Source: Tetracentron sinense
Lineage: Eukaryota > Streptophyta > Magnoliopsida > Trochodendrales > Trochodendraceae
DNA: 64,000 nt
NCBI GenBank assembly: GCA_015143295.1
Contig: JABCRI010001343.1
Coordinates: forward strand, 1,054,001-1,118,000
Direction: 5' to 3'
A program made the position numbers and the translations under genes. Each line of letters begins with the position of its first letter. The first letter of the stretch is position 1. This document shows, piece by piece, positions 47,046 to 57,084 of the stretch. Below the pieces are notes generated by a model. It did no database searches and was not told where the DNA came from. It saw nothing but the letters and a program-made list of their open reading frames with translations.

Positions 47046-47385
47046 GAAGGCTCCTATCAAAATTCCCCTCTAGTCCTAATGAAAGAAGTTGTGATGATAA
47101 AAGATTAGAATCACCACAAAATATTTGGCGGATAATTAAAAGAAGAAGTGCCCGATTAATACGTAAATGGAACTCTTTTATGCAATTTTTCATTCAAAAA
47201 ATATACATAGATACTCTTCTCTCTATCATTAATATTTCCAGGAGCAATGCACAACTTTTCCTTGAATCAACAAAAAAAATTAAAATTTTTGATCAATCCA
47301 TTTACAATGATGAAATAAATCAAGAAAGAATTGATGAAACAAATCAAAATGAAATTCATTTTATTTTAACTTTCAAAATTGACCT
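47046..47385 (+). pseudogene. ycf1: Plastid ycf1 fragment inserted in the nuclear intron
   Basis: The plus-strand reading from about 47090 ([75 protein letters not shown]) is the plastid Ycf1/TIC214 protein, with the Lys/Asn/Ile-rich, AT-rich coding style of plastid genes. Ycf1 is a subunit of the chloroplast inner-envelope translocon in its proper place. Here only about 110 codons are present, without start or end, flanked by nuclear intron DNA. The frame is still open, so the transfer is probably not old. It lies 250 bp before the acceptor of the next exon. Confidence 0.88.
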
Positions 47386-47634
47386 TGAATATTTGGAACT
47401 TGTCCTTTAATACCAAAAATCATAGTCTTAGAAACCTTATTATTTATGGTTAGTGATTCAATTGTGCCAACTTGGATTGGGATTTTTCTGAGTAGCTCTT
47501 TTCAAAACGTACGCAGAGTAAAGCTGCCCACACTTAACCTTGGATACTTTATCAACAAGTGCATGCTTACCATTAAATACTTGTGAATAACTGTGAACCT
47601 TTTTTTTGTCTGCCATAATTAATTCGTATTTCAG

Positions 47635-47705
47635 GCTGAGGCAAAACTCTATCACATGCTTTTAGATGTGAGAATAAAGCTTGCTAGAAGCACTGGAACA
47701 GCTCC
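47635..47705 (+). CDS. RecQ helicase exon: start of HRDC
   Basis: Acceptor CGTATTTCAG ends at 47634 and donor GTAAGT starts at 47706. It encodes AEAKLYHMLLDVRIKLARST, the first helix of an HRDC domain (helicase and RNase D C-terminal), which assists DNA binding. It starts in phase 0 and leaves two bases of a proline codon. Confidence 0.93.
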
Positions 47706-47861
47706 GTAAGTTATTGTTATTTCATTTAAGCTGCTGTTCATTATGATTTTCTCCTACATGCTAAAACTAATGCATTCAGTAACTTTTTGAAAAAGCTCCT
47801 ACATATTAGTAACATGAATGTATTTCCGTTAACTGGCAGTTCAATTATTTCTACTTGGCAG

Positions 47862-47955
47862 ATATGCTATATGTGGTGATCACACTATAAAAAAAATTGC
47901 AATGACAAGGCCATCTACTAAGGCTAGGTTGGCGAACATTGATGGTGTCAACCAG
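47862..47955 (+). CDS. RecQ helicase exon: HRDC
   Basis: Acceptor ACTTGGCAG ends at 47861 and donor GTATTT starts at 47956. It completes APYAICGDHTIKKIAMTRPS, then LANIDGVNQ, the middle HRDC helices with the typical P-A-I-C-D pattern. It ends in phase 0, followed by a 15.4-kb intron. Confidence 0.93.
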
Positions 47956-48751
47956 GTATTTCTTAACAAATGAAATGGTAACTTTTTCCAGGCTTTATGC
48001 TTCTTTTTATTAGAATTACCTTGTTTATTCTTGGCAATATATCTAATATTTACCTTATCTTGGAACAAAATCAAAAGTTGTAACTTATATATATATATAT
48101 ATACCAGAATCTTAATAAGTATGGATTTTGATTCATAGAATAGATTGGCTGAACAAAGTTTGTGCTGCTGGCCATGACTAGCGTCAATGGTTTAAAATAT
48201 CGGTATCGGGTGCCATATCGGTAAGTCAAATATAGGATACGTATTAGCATATCAGACCATATCGATTGGATATGGCAGAAAAAATTTGGATACGCAAGGA
48301 AAAACTCAAATACCTTGCATAAAACTTCTGTTAATATAAATATAAGTTTAAAAAAAATTAAATGAAGGTACCCTACATTTATAACCATATATGTGAGAGT
48401 TATGAATTTTATGTTAAAAAAGGCGACCGTGAAAGCACAAGCAATAGTCACTTAGCCAAGTATAGGTAATACAACCTAGATATTAAAACCTTATATTCAA
48501 TGCATTAAATAAGAATGTAGTGAATAACAACCATAAAGTAAATTGCATACATGATGCAAGCTCAATACCACATTGAACTTTGTGTTGGCTCAAACGGTGT
48601 GGGCTCAAGAACTGAATAAAGTGATACATTATAGACAACATATTGATAATAATGTCGCCAACTCATATGAACGTGATATGTAGACTAGTACATAAATATG
48701 TGTCTACTATAAATCCGAGAGTTGTGGATTTTTTTCATTAATGTCACTTGA

Positions 48752-48833
48752 TGCTTGAGATTGAGCATGTAGTGACCTAACACCATATAGAAGCCAATGT
48801 GGTGTTAGGTCACTACATGCTCAGTCCCAAGCA
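48752..48833. repeat. 34-bp inverted repeat with 14-base loop
   Basis: Arms 48752-48785 and 48800-48833 match at 32 of 34 positions, and the inner 24 bp (TGAGCATGTAGTGACCTAACACCA) are uninterrupted. RNA from either strand would form a stable hairpin of small-RNA-precursor size. It is palindromic DNA within the hAT-like element. Confidence 0.9.
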
Positions 48834-49348
48834 ATCTGGAAGTTGGAATTTTGCCTGGATGGCTCAAAATCGAATTTTAGTTTTGAACTGGAATTTTGAG
48901 TTTTGATTCTTTTGGTATTTAAATTTGGAAGTATTTTTAATGAATTTAAAAGTGTGTACCCAACATCTGCTTAGAATCATTTTTGTAAAGCCTGAATTTA
49001 AGTCTTTTTCTGTTGAATTGTTATGCTGTTAGTTGAGTTTTTGGCCTTGTAGATGAAAATATTTTTGAAGACTAAAATATGAGACTTTTGGGTCTTAATA
49101 ATGTTTTGATATAGTAGAATTTATGAAAATTTAAGGTTTAAAAAATATCTTACAATTTGAAAGTTAAGATTTTAACCTAATTCCTAAAAAGTGGATATAA
49201 TTCTTAACTAGAAAGTTGACTTTTATTCTTCAGAAATTTTGTTCTAGGATAATTTTTATTGAATTCAAATGGGGGTATAACCTTATTTATATATAAGTAT
49301 ATTAAGTAAATGAAAGTCAAATTTAAAATCATATGTAAATTAGTGGAT

Positions 49349-49600
49349 GGCACGTGCGATGCATGTGAGAGCGAAGGGAAGGAGTTAACCACAATTAATA
49401 AGAGTTAAAAGGGACACGTGTTAACCCGTGGGTGCGATTGAACTCGCTAGTGGCACGTGTGATGCACATAAGAGCAAGAGGAAGGAGTTAACCACAGTTA
49501 ATAGGAGTTAAAAGGGACACGTGTTAACCCGCGGGTGCGATTGAACTCTCCCCGTGTTCAATCACGATTGGCTGTGATTCTAAATAGATAGATGAGCAAG
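49349..49600. repeat. Two 103-bp copies of a MITE end
   Basis: GGCACGTG(C/T)GATGCA begins copies at 49349 and 49452. Both contain GGAGTTAACCACA, AAAAGGGACACGTGTTAACC and GGGTGCGATTGAACTC. The segment to 49590 adds TTCAATCACGATTGGCTGTG. It is the same family as the MITE at 15305-15652. Confidence 0.85.
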
Positions 49601-49978
49601 GGTTAGTTTGGGAATTAAAGTAAAGCATTAAATCAAAGGCAAGGGGTAGTTTGGGAATTAAAGTAAAACATTAAATCAACGTTTTGTTATTATATAAGGG
49701 TATTTTGGGAATTTCGGAAAAATCATCTAAGCATGCCTCTCCCATTATAATAGTAAAGATAAGTGCGTATCAGGTCTGTGTCGTGGCTTCTAGTGTAAAT
49801 GAAATGAGAAATAAGTCCATGCCGTTTATCTATCATATCGAGAGTGTATTGGTTCGATACACTCAATACGACCAATATGGTACAGTACCGATATGGAGAT
49901 TTTTTTTATTCATAAGTATAGATGGATAGGCTACGTCAAAACCTGATACGTATCGATATTTTAGTCCATGATAGCATC

Positions 49979-51813
49979 TGAATAAGAATGGTTAGGTTGT
50001 GAGGGTGATCCTTTCATAGTACAAAATCCAAGTAGTGATTCATGCCTGCAGTTGTAAATGATCTAACCTAGACTATTGTACTAATAATGTATGTTTTTTT
50101 TTTTTGATAATTACTACTAATAATGTATGTTTACATACATATACATAGTTATTTACACAACATATATATTTATATACTAGTAAAAATGCATGTGCATTGC
50201 ACGCAAAATTTTTCAATAAATGGTCTTTTTAAAAATATATATGAGTTTATAAAAGAAAGTATATTTATTAAGCATTTAGTAAAGAGTATTTATTGAGTTC
50301 TCTTTAACTTATAATTCTAAAGATTAATCTTATTGTCTTAATTATTATATATTTGAGTCTATTTTATTAATTTTAATCATTTATATCGAATTCTATATTA
50401 ATTCCATAAATTGTTATTTGAAAAGAAGTCTAAATGTTGTTTACTTTTTTTTACTTTTGTTGTTACATTTGATTAACTTACTAAAAACTTCTTGTCTCTT
50501 GATCACAATCGAAACAATATAAAAAAATTCCATATAATTTGTTGTTTTTTTGTGTTTCAAAAGTATGCAGGCCTGTGTGGATTGTCTTTTTCTGGTGAGG
50601 TGGATCTCATTGTGATGGGTTTTTGTAAATTCTTGAAGAAAATCGCTCTTCCTGAATTACTACTTTTCCTTTTTCTTTTAATAACTTCTCCATTTCTCTT
50701 GACTTTCTTGAGAGATGATTCAAGGTGGTATGAGAAAGTGGAATTTAAATAGGATGCTTCAAGAATTTTCTCAAATTATGTAAAGGATCTTCATATCTCC
50801 ACTGAAGTAAACATCTACAACAATTTATTTTTGTGTGAAGCTTCAAAAGGTAGAAATAGTTTTCATAATTCAAATTAGGATTCGCCATTTGAGATTATTT
50901 AGGGATTATTTATATAAGCGGGGTACACCAAAATTCCCTTAAATAGAACAAAAGGTTCATGCTCATCTTTTTTTTGGTTCAAAGGGGGGCAAAGCCCACA
51001 CAACTACAAAGAACAAGTTCTGGGGGTCGCAACCCCGATAACATCATTTCGAAGAAGTTTTAGCCTTTCCAAAGGTTCCTCCAACTTTTCGGTAATGAAA
51101 CCCATAACCAATTTCTCGCCATGTAAATCAGGTGTAAAAATTCAAAAATAAATTACAATGACCAACAATCTAGACGATGAGACTGACATCTAATAACCAA
51201 CAATGTAGATATGGTGATTTGCTTGCGATTGTTTGTCAGATACTATCACCATGCATTTTCGACACCACAAGACTCTATCTTCTCTATTGTTTGTTTGTTT
51301 AGCATTGATGACTTTCTGATTTGTCGATATCCCTCTTTCACTAAATCTTACCTTCAAATTTTCTTCCAAATTTTAACGCCCCTCCCCCGTGCGCATGCCC
51401 TAAAAAAACGAAATCTCTCTTTTGTCAGTAGACAGACCCTATCCAAGTCAATAGTAACGACATGGGAAAATTAAACAATCAACTGCAATTTAAATCTACT
51501 GATTTAAATGTTATATACACCTTGTATTTGTGGTTTTCTTCACAGGCTCTGTTTACTTTGCTTTTGTTCTCCAAATTCCCTGAAATTTTCAGAAGGAAAC
51601 CATTAATCTATTAGCTTCCAAATCAATGATCAGTATATCAAATAAAAGCATTGCAATATTAACTTGACATTTGAATTATGAGATATCCAAAAGAAGAAAA
51701 GCATACCAGGATAAATCCCAAATGCTATGAATCAAATGCTGCCCCTTCAACATTTATATGTTATAATTGTCAAATACCCATTACTTTAAATCTTCTTTTA
51801 TTTAATTTATTTA
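49979..51813. other. AT-rich intron sequence
   Basis: Part of the 15.4-kb intron. The frame at 50492-50752 looks membrane-like but lacks any recognisable family. A G-rich patch near 50978-51050 (GGGGGGCAAAGCCC) preceded by a T run could be the 3' end of a reversed retroelement, but coding support is absent. Confidence 0.4.
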
Positions 51814-52028
51814 ATATGGACATTTAAAATTCAAATAAATAATGCTATCTATATTAGGAGGCCCTAATTTTCTACCAAAACTTGTGTATAAAAATTAAAG
51901 AGTCGGTCTATGATTTATTTAATTTATTTAATATGGACATTTAAAATTCAAATAAATAATGCTATCTATATTAGGAGGCCCTAATTTTTTACCAAAACTT
52001 ATGTATAAAAGTTAAAGAGTCGGTCTAT
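51795..52028. repeat. 117-bp tandem duplication
   Basis: ATATGGACATTTAAAATTCA at 51814 recurs at 51931, continuing through GGAGGCCCTAATTT and GTCGGTCTATG with four or five differences. The second copy abuts a MITE at 52029. Confidence 0.9.
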
Positions 52029-52197
52029 GGGTACTCTTAAATAATACTCCCGAATCCTATTCGTCCATGGCTAACCACTAAGGGTAAGAATTTGGATTGG
52101 CTTATTTTGTCTTTTCTAATGTCACATAAGTTCTAAGCTTAACCCTTTAATAATTAATTCAAAGGGTTAAGATTTGGGAGTATATTTAGGAGTACCC
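52029..52197. mobile_element. MITE, 169 bp
   Basis: The ends GGGTACTCTTAAATAATACTCC and its inverse GGAGTATATTTAGGAGTACCC form a TIR of about 22 bp. An inner palindrome CTTAACCCTTT..AAAGGGTTAAG adds a stem. No clear target duplication; a GGG/CCC end is common in PIF/Harbinger-like MITEs. Confidence 0.8.
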
Positions 52198-52318
52198 ATT
52201 GACTTACACAAGGTAAGGTTTGCTTTCCCATGCACCAAACACTTACTTCGATGGTAAAGATTGACTAAAAAGATAAAGAACCTTCTTTCCATCTCACTAC
52301 TCACTTTTAGTCAAGGTT

Positions 52319-53031
52319 GTTAAATCGTAAAATCATTTTAGGACTGATTCAATTTGAATCGGGATTCAAATTGTAAATCGTAACATTTAATCCATTTAAA
52401 AAAAAATACTTAATAAATCAAAGAAATTGAATAATTCATTATCAAAAAGATTTCATTCATATCTGTTGATAAAAGAAAGTAATGAACATTTCATTGTATA
52501 CACTATACAAAACGTGAATAAACCCCATAAAACGAAACATAACCTCTAATATCATCAAAGACAAATCAATAGAAGTAAACTCGTATAATCATGTTGTATG
52601 AGATCAAATATCAAAAGACTTGTACAATTAAAAACTAATAAAATAAACTATCAAGTTTTTCATGAGTCCATCTCTCCACCTTCATCATATTTCTTCTCTC
52701 TTTTTTTTCCGTTTCACAACAACAAAATGAAAACTCAAATAGGAGTTTTTGCATGTCCATAATAAAGGTTTTCCTATTTCTTCTATCTTAAAAGACATGA
52801 AGTATCTTTAGAAAATTGAAAGAATAAAAAAATATTTTTTTAAGTATCGGTCCATAACTGGGGTTTTGTGCTCGAATCACATGAATCGTATGATTCGAAT
52901 CGCAAATCGCAATCTGAATCGCAAATCAAATGAGATTTACCCAATTAAGTTTTTCACCTGCATTTTCAATTGTTTTGCCTGTGATTCGATTCAAATTGTA
53001 GGATTTGAATCACAAATTGCAAGGATTTAAC
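52319..53031. mobile_element. Non-autonomous TIR element (about 713 bp)
   Basis: GTTAAATC at the left and GATTTAAC at the right are inverted. Both sides hold several GATTCAAATTG/CAATTTGAATC motifs, and the right part is dense in GATTCGAATCG. The interior is AT-rich without coding sequence. The exact ends are approximate. Confidence 0.55.
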
Positions 53032-53920
53032 TATGCTCTCAGTGCAGAACTGCACTCATTCCTACTATTTCCACAAATGCCTATAAATACATGAGAAGCC
53101 TATCAAGTCGTATTGTGTTTGGGTCGGTTTGTAGATCAACCCCGTTTTAGAGCTCTTAAAATTGACCCAAACCGAATCATTAAAGGAGCTGGATAGCCAA
53201 ACCGTATCCTGAAATTGAAGAAGTGAGAGGTTGCCATGTTGTCCAGACATATACATGGTTTGGTTGGCTGGGATTCATGTCGGTTGATCTCAACCGTACT
53301 CTCACAAACACAGCATGATCTTGCAGATAAACTATGCACATACTTTGCATATAAAAATCATTTTTATTCCGTGTTGGCGGCGCCCTGGCTGATTGATTTA
53401 AGACTCTGGCGAATGGCAATGATCCATGGTCACTTCTTGGTAAAAGGAGAATGAACCAAAATATTGAGGGATTTTTCTCACCTTGATATTACCTTCTCTC
53501 AACTCGGTCCCAACCCAGCTGCGGATTGGAGGCAAAAAAATCCATTAAACCACCAAAGGATAATGAATCCTAATGTATTTCTATAAAGATTCTTTCTAAT
53601 AGAGTCCTTATTAATAGAGAATACTTGCTGCTGCCTACTAATCACTTCGAAGAATTTTTTTTAATATTAAAAGAGTTTTTCTCTTCTTGTTGATCACATA
53701 TGAGCATCTGTTTCTTCTTCTTTCTTGGTGGAGTGAGTCTCGCAGGTGAAAAATGTAAGCTTTTTTAAGTTTGCTTATTTCTTTTCACTGATATATATTT
53801 GAATTAGATCATAAGAGTTTTATGAGTGTTTATGTGGCATGGTGGAAGGATAGGAACCCTTACATGTTGTGCAGTGCATTGAAGGTTGCACTATCAACAA
53901 CACAAATAGAGACTGAGAGC
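53032..53920. other. Intron sequence without recognised features
   Basis: Overlapping short frames occur on both strands here, none resembling a known family. No terminal repeats were seen. Confidence 0.4.
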
Positions 53921-54118
53921 AGATGAGCGGCAGCCCTTTTTTGGGCTACAACAGGCAAGGTAGTGGGCCATTTTAATTTAAAAAAAAGTAAATTTGAATA
54001 TTTAAATGTATTGGAGGAGACATGGTGCATGGAAAAAGCAATTTCTTTTGAATTTTTTTTAGTGGCCCAATAGCATGCCTACTGTAACTGTTTGGGCTGC
54101 AACAGGGGTTGCTGCTCA
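53921..54118. mobile_element. MITE, about 200 bp
   Basis: Left GATGAGCGGCAGCCC and right GGGTTGCTGCTCATC are inverted, and further in GTGGGCCATT and AGTGGCCCAAT also mirror. The core is AT-rich. The target duplication was not resolved. Confidence 0.7.
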
Positions 54119-54786
54119 TCCACACTCATAGAGACTCCTTTGATGTTTGTGGCTCTCAGTTCAAAGAGCTGGGAACAAGTATAAAAAAAACTGACTTGCA
54201 ACCATTTCAAACACGGTTTTGAATAGAACCCCATTCTATAAGCCAACATTAAGAAAAAGTGAAAAACGCTAGCAGAGTGATCAGCACCGTACTCCCCACC
54301 TACCGGTTCCCGGATTTGAGTAAGAGGAGCGATTTTGGAGGTGAAGACACTCTGCACGCTCAAAATCTGCATCGTCAGTGTCCAAAGATAGTAAAAACCC
54401 CAACAAACTTGGGAGAAGAAGAAGAATGATATTGGAAGAAGAATAATAAGAGTCACTTGGTGATGAGAAACTCTGTTTTTGAAGCGTTGTTGATGCATGG
54501 AAGGGAAGGGGATGAAACGGAAAAAGAAAAGAGAGGAAATTTGGTTGGTTGTTTTAAACACCCTCAAAAGATGTATTTTGAGTTGCGTCCGTAACAGAAG
54601 AGGCATGTCGGTTTTAAGAAAAGGAGAGGTGCGAGAAGGGAGAGAGGGAGAGAGAGAGAAAGAGAGAGGTATGAAATAGAGTTTGTAGTTGAGATAGATG
54701 GAAAGGAGGCATGTCGGTTTGGGTTCGGATGTTTCCTGTTTTGGTTGATGCTTTGTATTCTGCAAAGAAAGGGGTGCATATGCCAC
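54079..54786 (-). other. Open frame of 235 codons, probably not a gene
   Basis: The longest minus-strand frame in this part. It is rich in Ser, Leu, Phe, Pro, with low-complexity stretches caused by CT-rich DNA (LSLSPSLPS; FFFFSQ). It lies within an intron, its last 40 bp are inside a MITE, and no domain is recognised. Its length can be explained by the lack of stops in a polypurine/polypyrimidine strand. I list it because it is long; I do not regard it as established coding sequence. Confidence 0.2.
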
Positions 54787-55243
54787 TTAACTTTCCCCTT
54801 TGCTTTTAAATAATGTACTTATAAATTCTATTTAAATAATCTAAGGTTATTATTGTCTTATGAAAATCAATTAATTCTTGTACTTTAGTAGTACAAGGAT
54901 ACATACATATATGGTGAAATAAAGTTTAGGTCAGAAGCTCGAGAAGGAGGCCAAATCTCGACACTGTCTTTTATGTTTTCTTTTAGTTCTTCATTTGTTG
55001 TTTGAGTTGCCGTGATTAAACTTGGTATAGGAGCTAGCTTATAATTTTTACATTTTTAGGGATATTTTTGCCATTTTGTGAATTTATCAGCTTGAGATTC
55101 CTTTGGGGAATTGAGAGGTTCTTATTCTCTAAACAACTTTTGTAAAAGGATTTTTTTTTTCCGTTATCATGTCTTAGAAGGGTTAAAAATCATATGGGGA
55201 AAAATCATAAGGTTTCTAGGTTTAAGTTTCTAATGTGATGGTG
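54787..55243. other. AT-rich intron sequence
   Basis: No feature seen between the MITE-linked frame and the LTR candidate. Confidence 0.4.
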
Positions 55244-57030
55244 ATGTAGGACATAATAAAAGGGGGTCCTTTCGAAATATTGAAATTCTCAAGTAATATA
55301 TTACGACTCTTTCAAGTGCAGAATTTAATCTTAAATAATCAATTTAGCTCTAGAGAACAAATCTCCAAATATAATGATCTTAATCAACTACTAAATTATT
55401 CCCAAATCAATCTAAGATGAAATTTATGGTTTTTGAATCAAATCTAAAATTCACAAATTTAACCCAAATAAATTACTATCTTCAACTAGAAACAATTTTA
55501 GGAATTTTGAAATCTTCAACTCTCCAAAGTATTGCTTCAATTTGAGTTTGATTTCTCCCAATGTCAAATTAATTAAAATTTTAGCATTTTGTCAAATTCA
55601 AGAAAATTCTTAAATCTCGATAGTAACCCAAATTAAACCAAAATAATATATATTCCAACAATAACAAAGTGACCGTAACATACCTTATTGGTTTTAGGGC
55701 TTCAAAATTTTTGATTTTACCAGAAATCTTAATTTCAATTATATTAATTTGATTTAAGAAAAAGCTACAATCAATTAATTTTTCTAATAAATTGAGACAA
55801 TTGAAAAATCAGATTTGATCAACTGATGATAATCTGAAATTTTGGATGAGAAAACAAAGTAAAATTACCTTGTTTGATAGATGGATTGATGTTGAGGGAG
55901 TCCACGCTGTTGTTATTGATTTCGTGATCTCTCCTAGACAATAATAAAAAAAAAATCTTCAACACTAGACACTAGTTTTGCACTAGAGAGTTTAAAGGAG
56001 AAAATCTCTATAGAATTTTCTTCAAATTATTCACTCTCCAATCTTCTGTAAAGCAACATATACATAGGGAAAGGGGATAGTCTTTCAAACTCAAATGAGT
56101 AACATAATAGAACTTTAGACACTAAATATTCAACATAATATTTGCCACAAATGGTAATCCAAAATTACTATAAATAGTAAATAATCTTTATTTAAAAGTA
56201 AAGTAAACATAATTTAGCAATGACTAGTAACAGATAATTTATAAAATAACCCCAACTTAATTAGTAAAGAGGTTAGACTTGAACTAATATCTACTAACAA
56301 TTTACTAAGGAAAATAAAATAATTAAATCTTCTAAAATTCTGTTAAATAATAAAAACACCCCTAAGGTGGGAGATTTTGTAGATCTCTCAAAATAAAAGG
56401 TTTTTTTCGGACTCCTAAGGTGTCATCCCTTGTAGTTTTACAACCCCTTTCATGCAGTTGGGCTGATTTTGCCTTGTGGATCCATGTGGGCCCCACTCTT
56501 TAAATCCCTATTTTTGGGGGTTTTCTCTTCCCAGGTCTTCAGGCTCGTGCAAGACTTGAACAAGATTTCGCCTTCTTTTGTAGTTTATTTTTGATTCATC
56601 AGGAGCTTGATATGGCTGCCATTCCCAATAGATATGGGTTGATTGGCATGCGGAGCCATTGTATTTTAAAACTTTATTTTTAAACCCAATTTTTAAATGA
56701 TCAAGACAGATCCAGATATTTGATTTATTTTTTCGTTTTGGCTAGTCTTTGCTCTTGAATTAATTTGGATAGTCAGTGGCCTTCGACCTCTCGGTCACAT
56801 CTATATTCCAACGCGAAAAAGATGGCAAACTTGTTTTGGTGATCTTTTAACAGTCCAGCAGTAAAAGTTGAGGTATTTTTGCATAATTGTGCGATTTCTT
56901 GATGATTTTGAGAAGATGAAAAAAAAAGTTCGAGTTGGTGAAGCTAATACAATTGTTGTTTAATTTTTGCTTTGCACTAGTTTTTTTCTCTATTGAATTA
57001 GATTACATCAAATTGGTATTAGAGCAAGTA
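55244..57030 (+). mobile_element. Possible LTR with primer-binding site
   Basis: TTGGTATTAGAGCAAG at 57013-57028 matches the plant initiator-Met tRNA primer-binding site (TGGTATCAGAGC) at nearly every position, and is preceded at 57010 by an LTR-like end in CA. A TG start could be TGTAGGACAT near 55244, giving about 1.77 kb of AT-rich LTR. The internal region is absent: 60 bp on, an L1 fragment begins. The left boundary is a guess; only the primer site is well supported. Confidence 0.5.
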
Positions 57031-57084
57031 CTTGCTTGGGTGACTTTTGGTTTTTCCTCTGAATCAATACCAAATTGAGATTGA

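Larger units (their letters stand above)
48186..49970. mobile_element. Non-autonomous hAT-like element (about 1.8 kb)
   Basis: The ends AATGGTTTAAAATATCG and the inverse of CGATATTTTAGTCCATG form a 17-bp imperfect TIR. Flanks CTAGCGTC (48178-48185) and ATAGCATC (49971-49978) agree at 6 of 8 positions, a possible decayed target duplication. Subterminal ATATCGGTATCGG motifs resemble those of the 6.5-kb hAT at 25-31 kb. No transposase is present. It contains a strong hairpin and a duplicated MITE end. Confidence 0.7.

Noticed and set aside
46997-47410. 137-codon frame as a functional chimeric gene
   Set aside because: The open frame is explained by a plastid ycf1 coding fragment fused by chance to intron sequence; no promoter or splice evidence.
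54079-54786. 235-codon minus-strand frame as a gene nested in the intron
   Set aside because: Low-complexity Ser/Leu/Phe composition from CT-rich DNA, no domain recognised, and its end overlaps a MITE. Kept only as a low-confidence entry.
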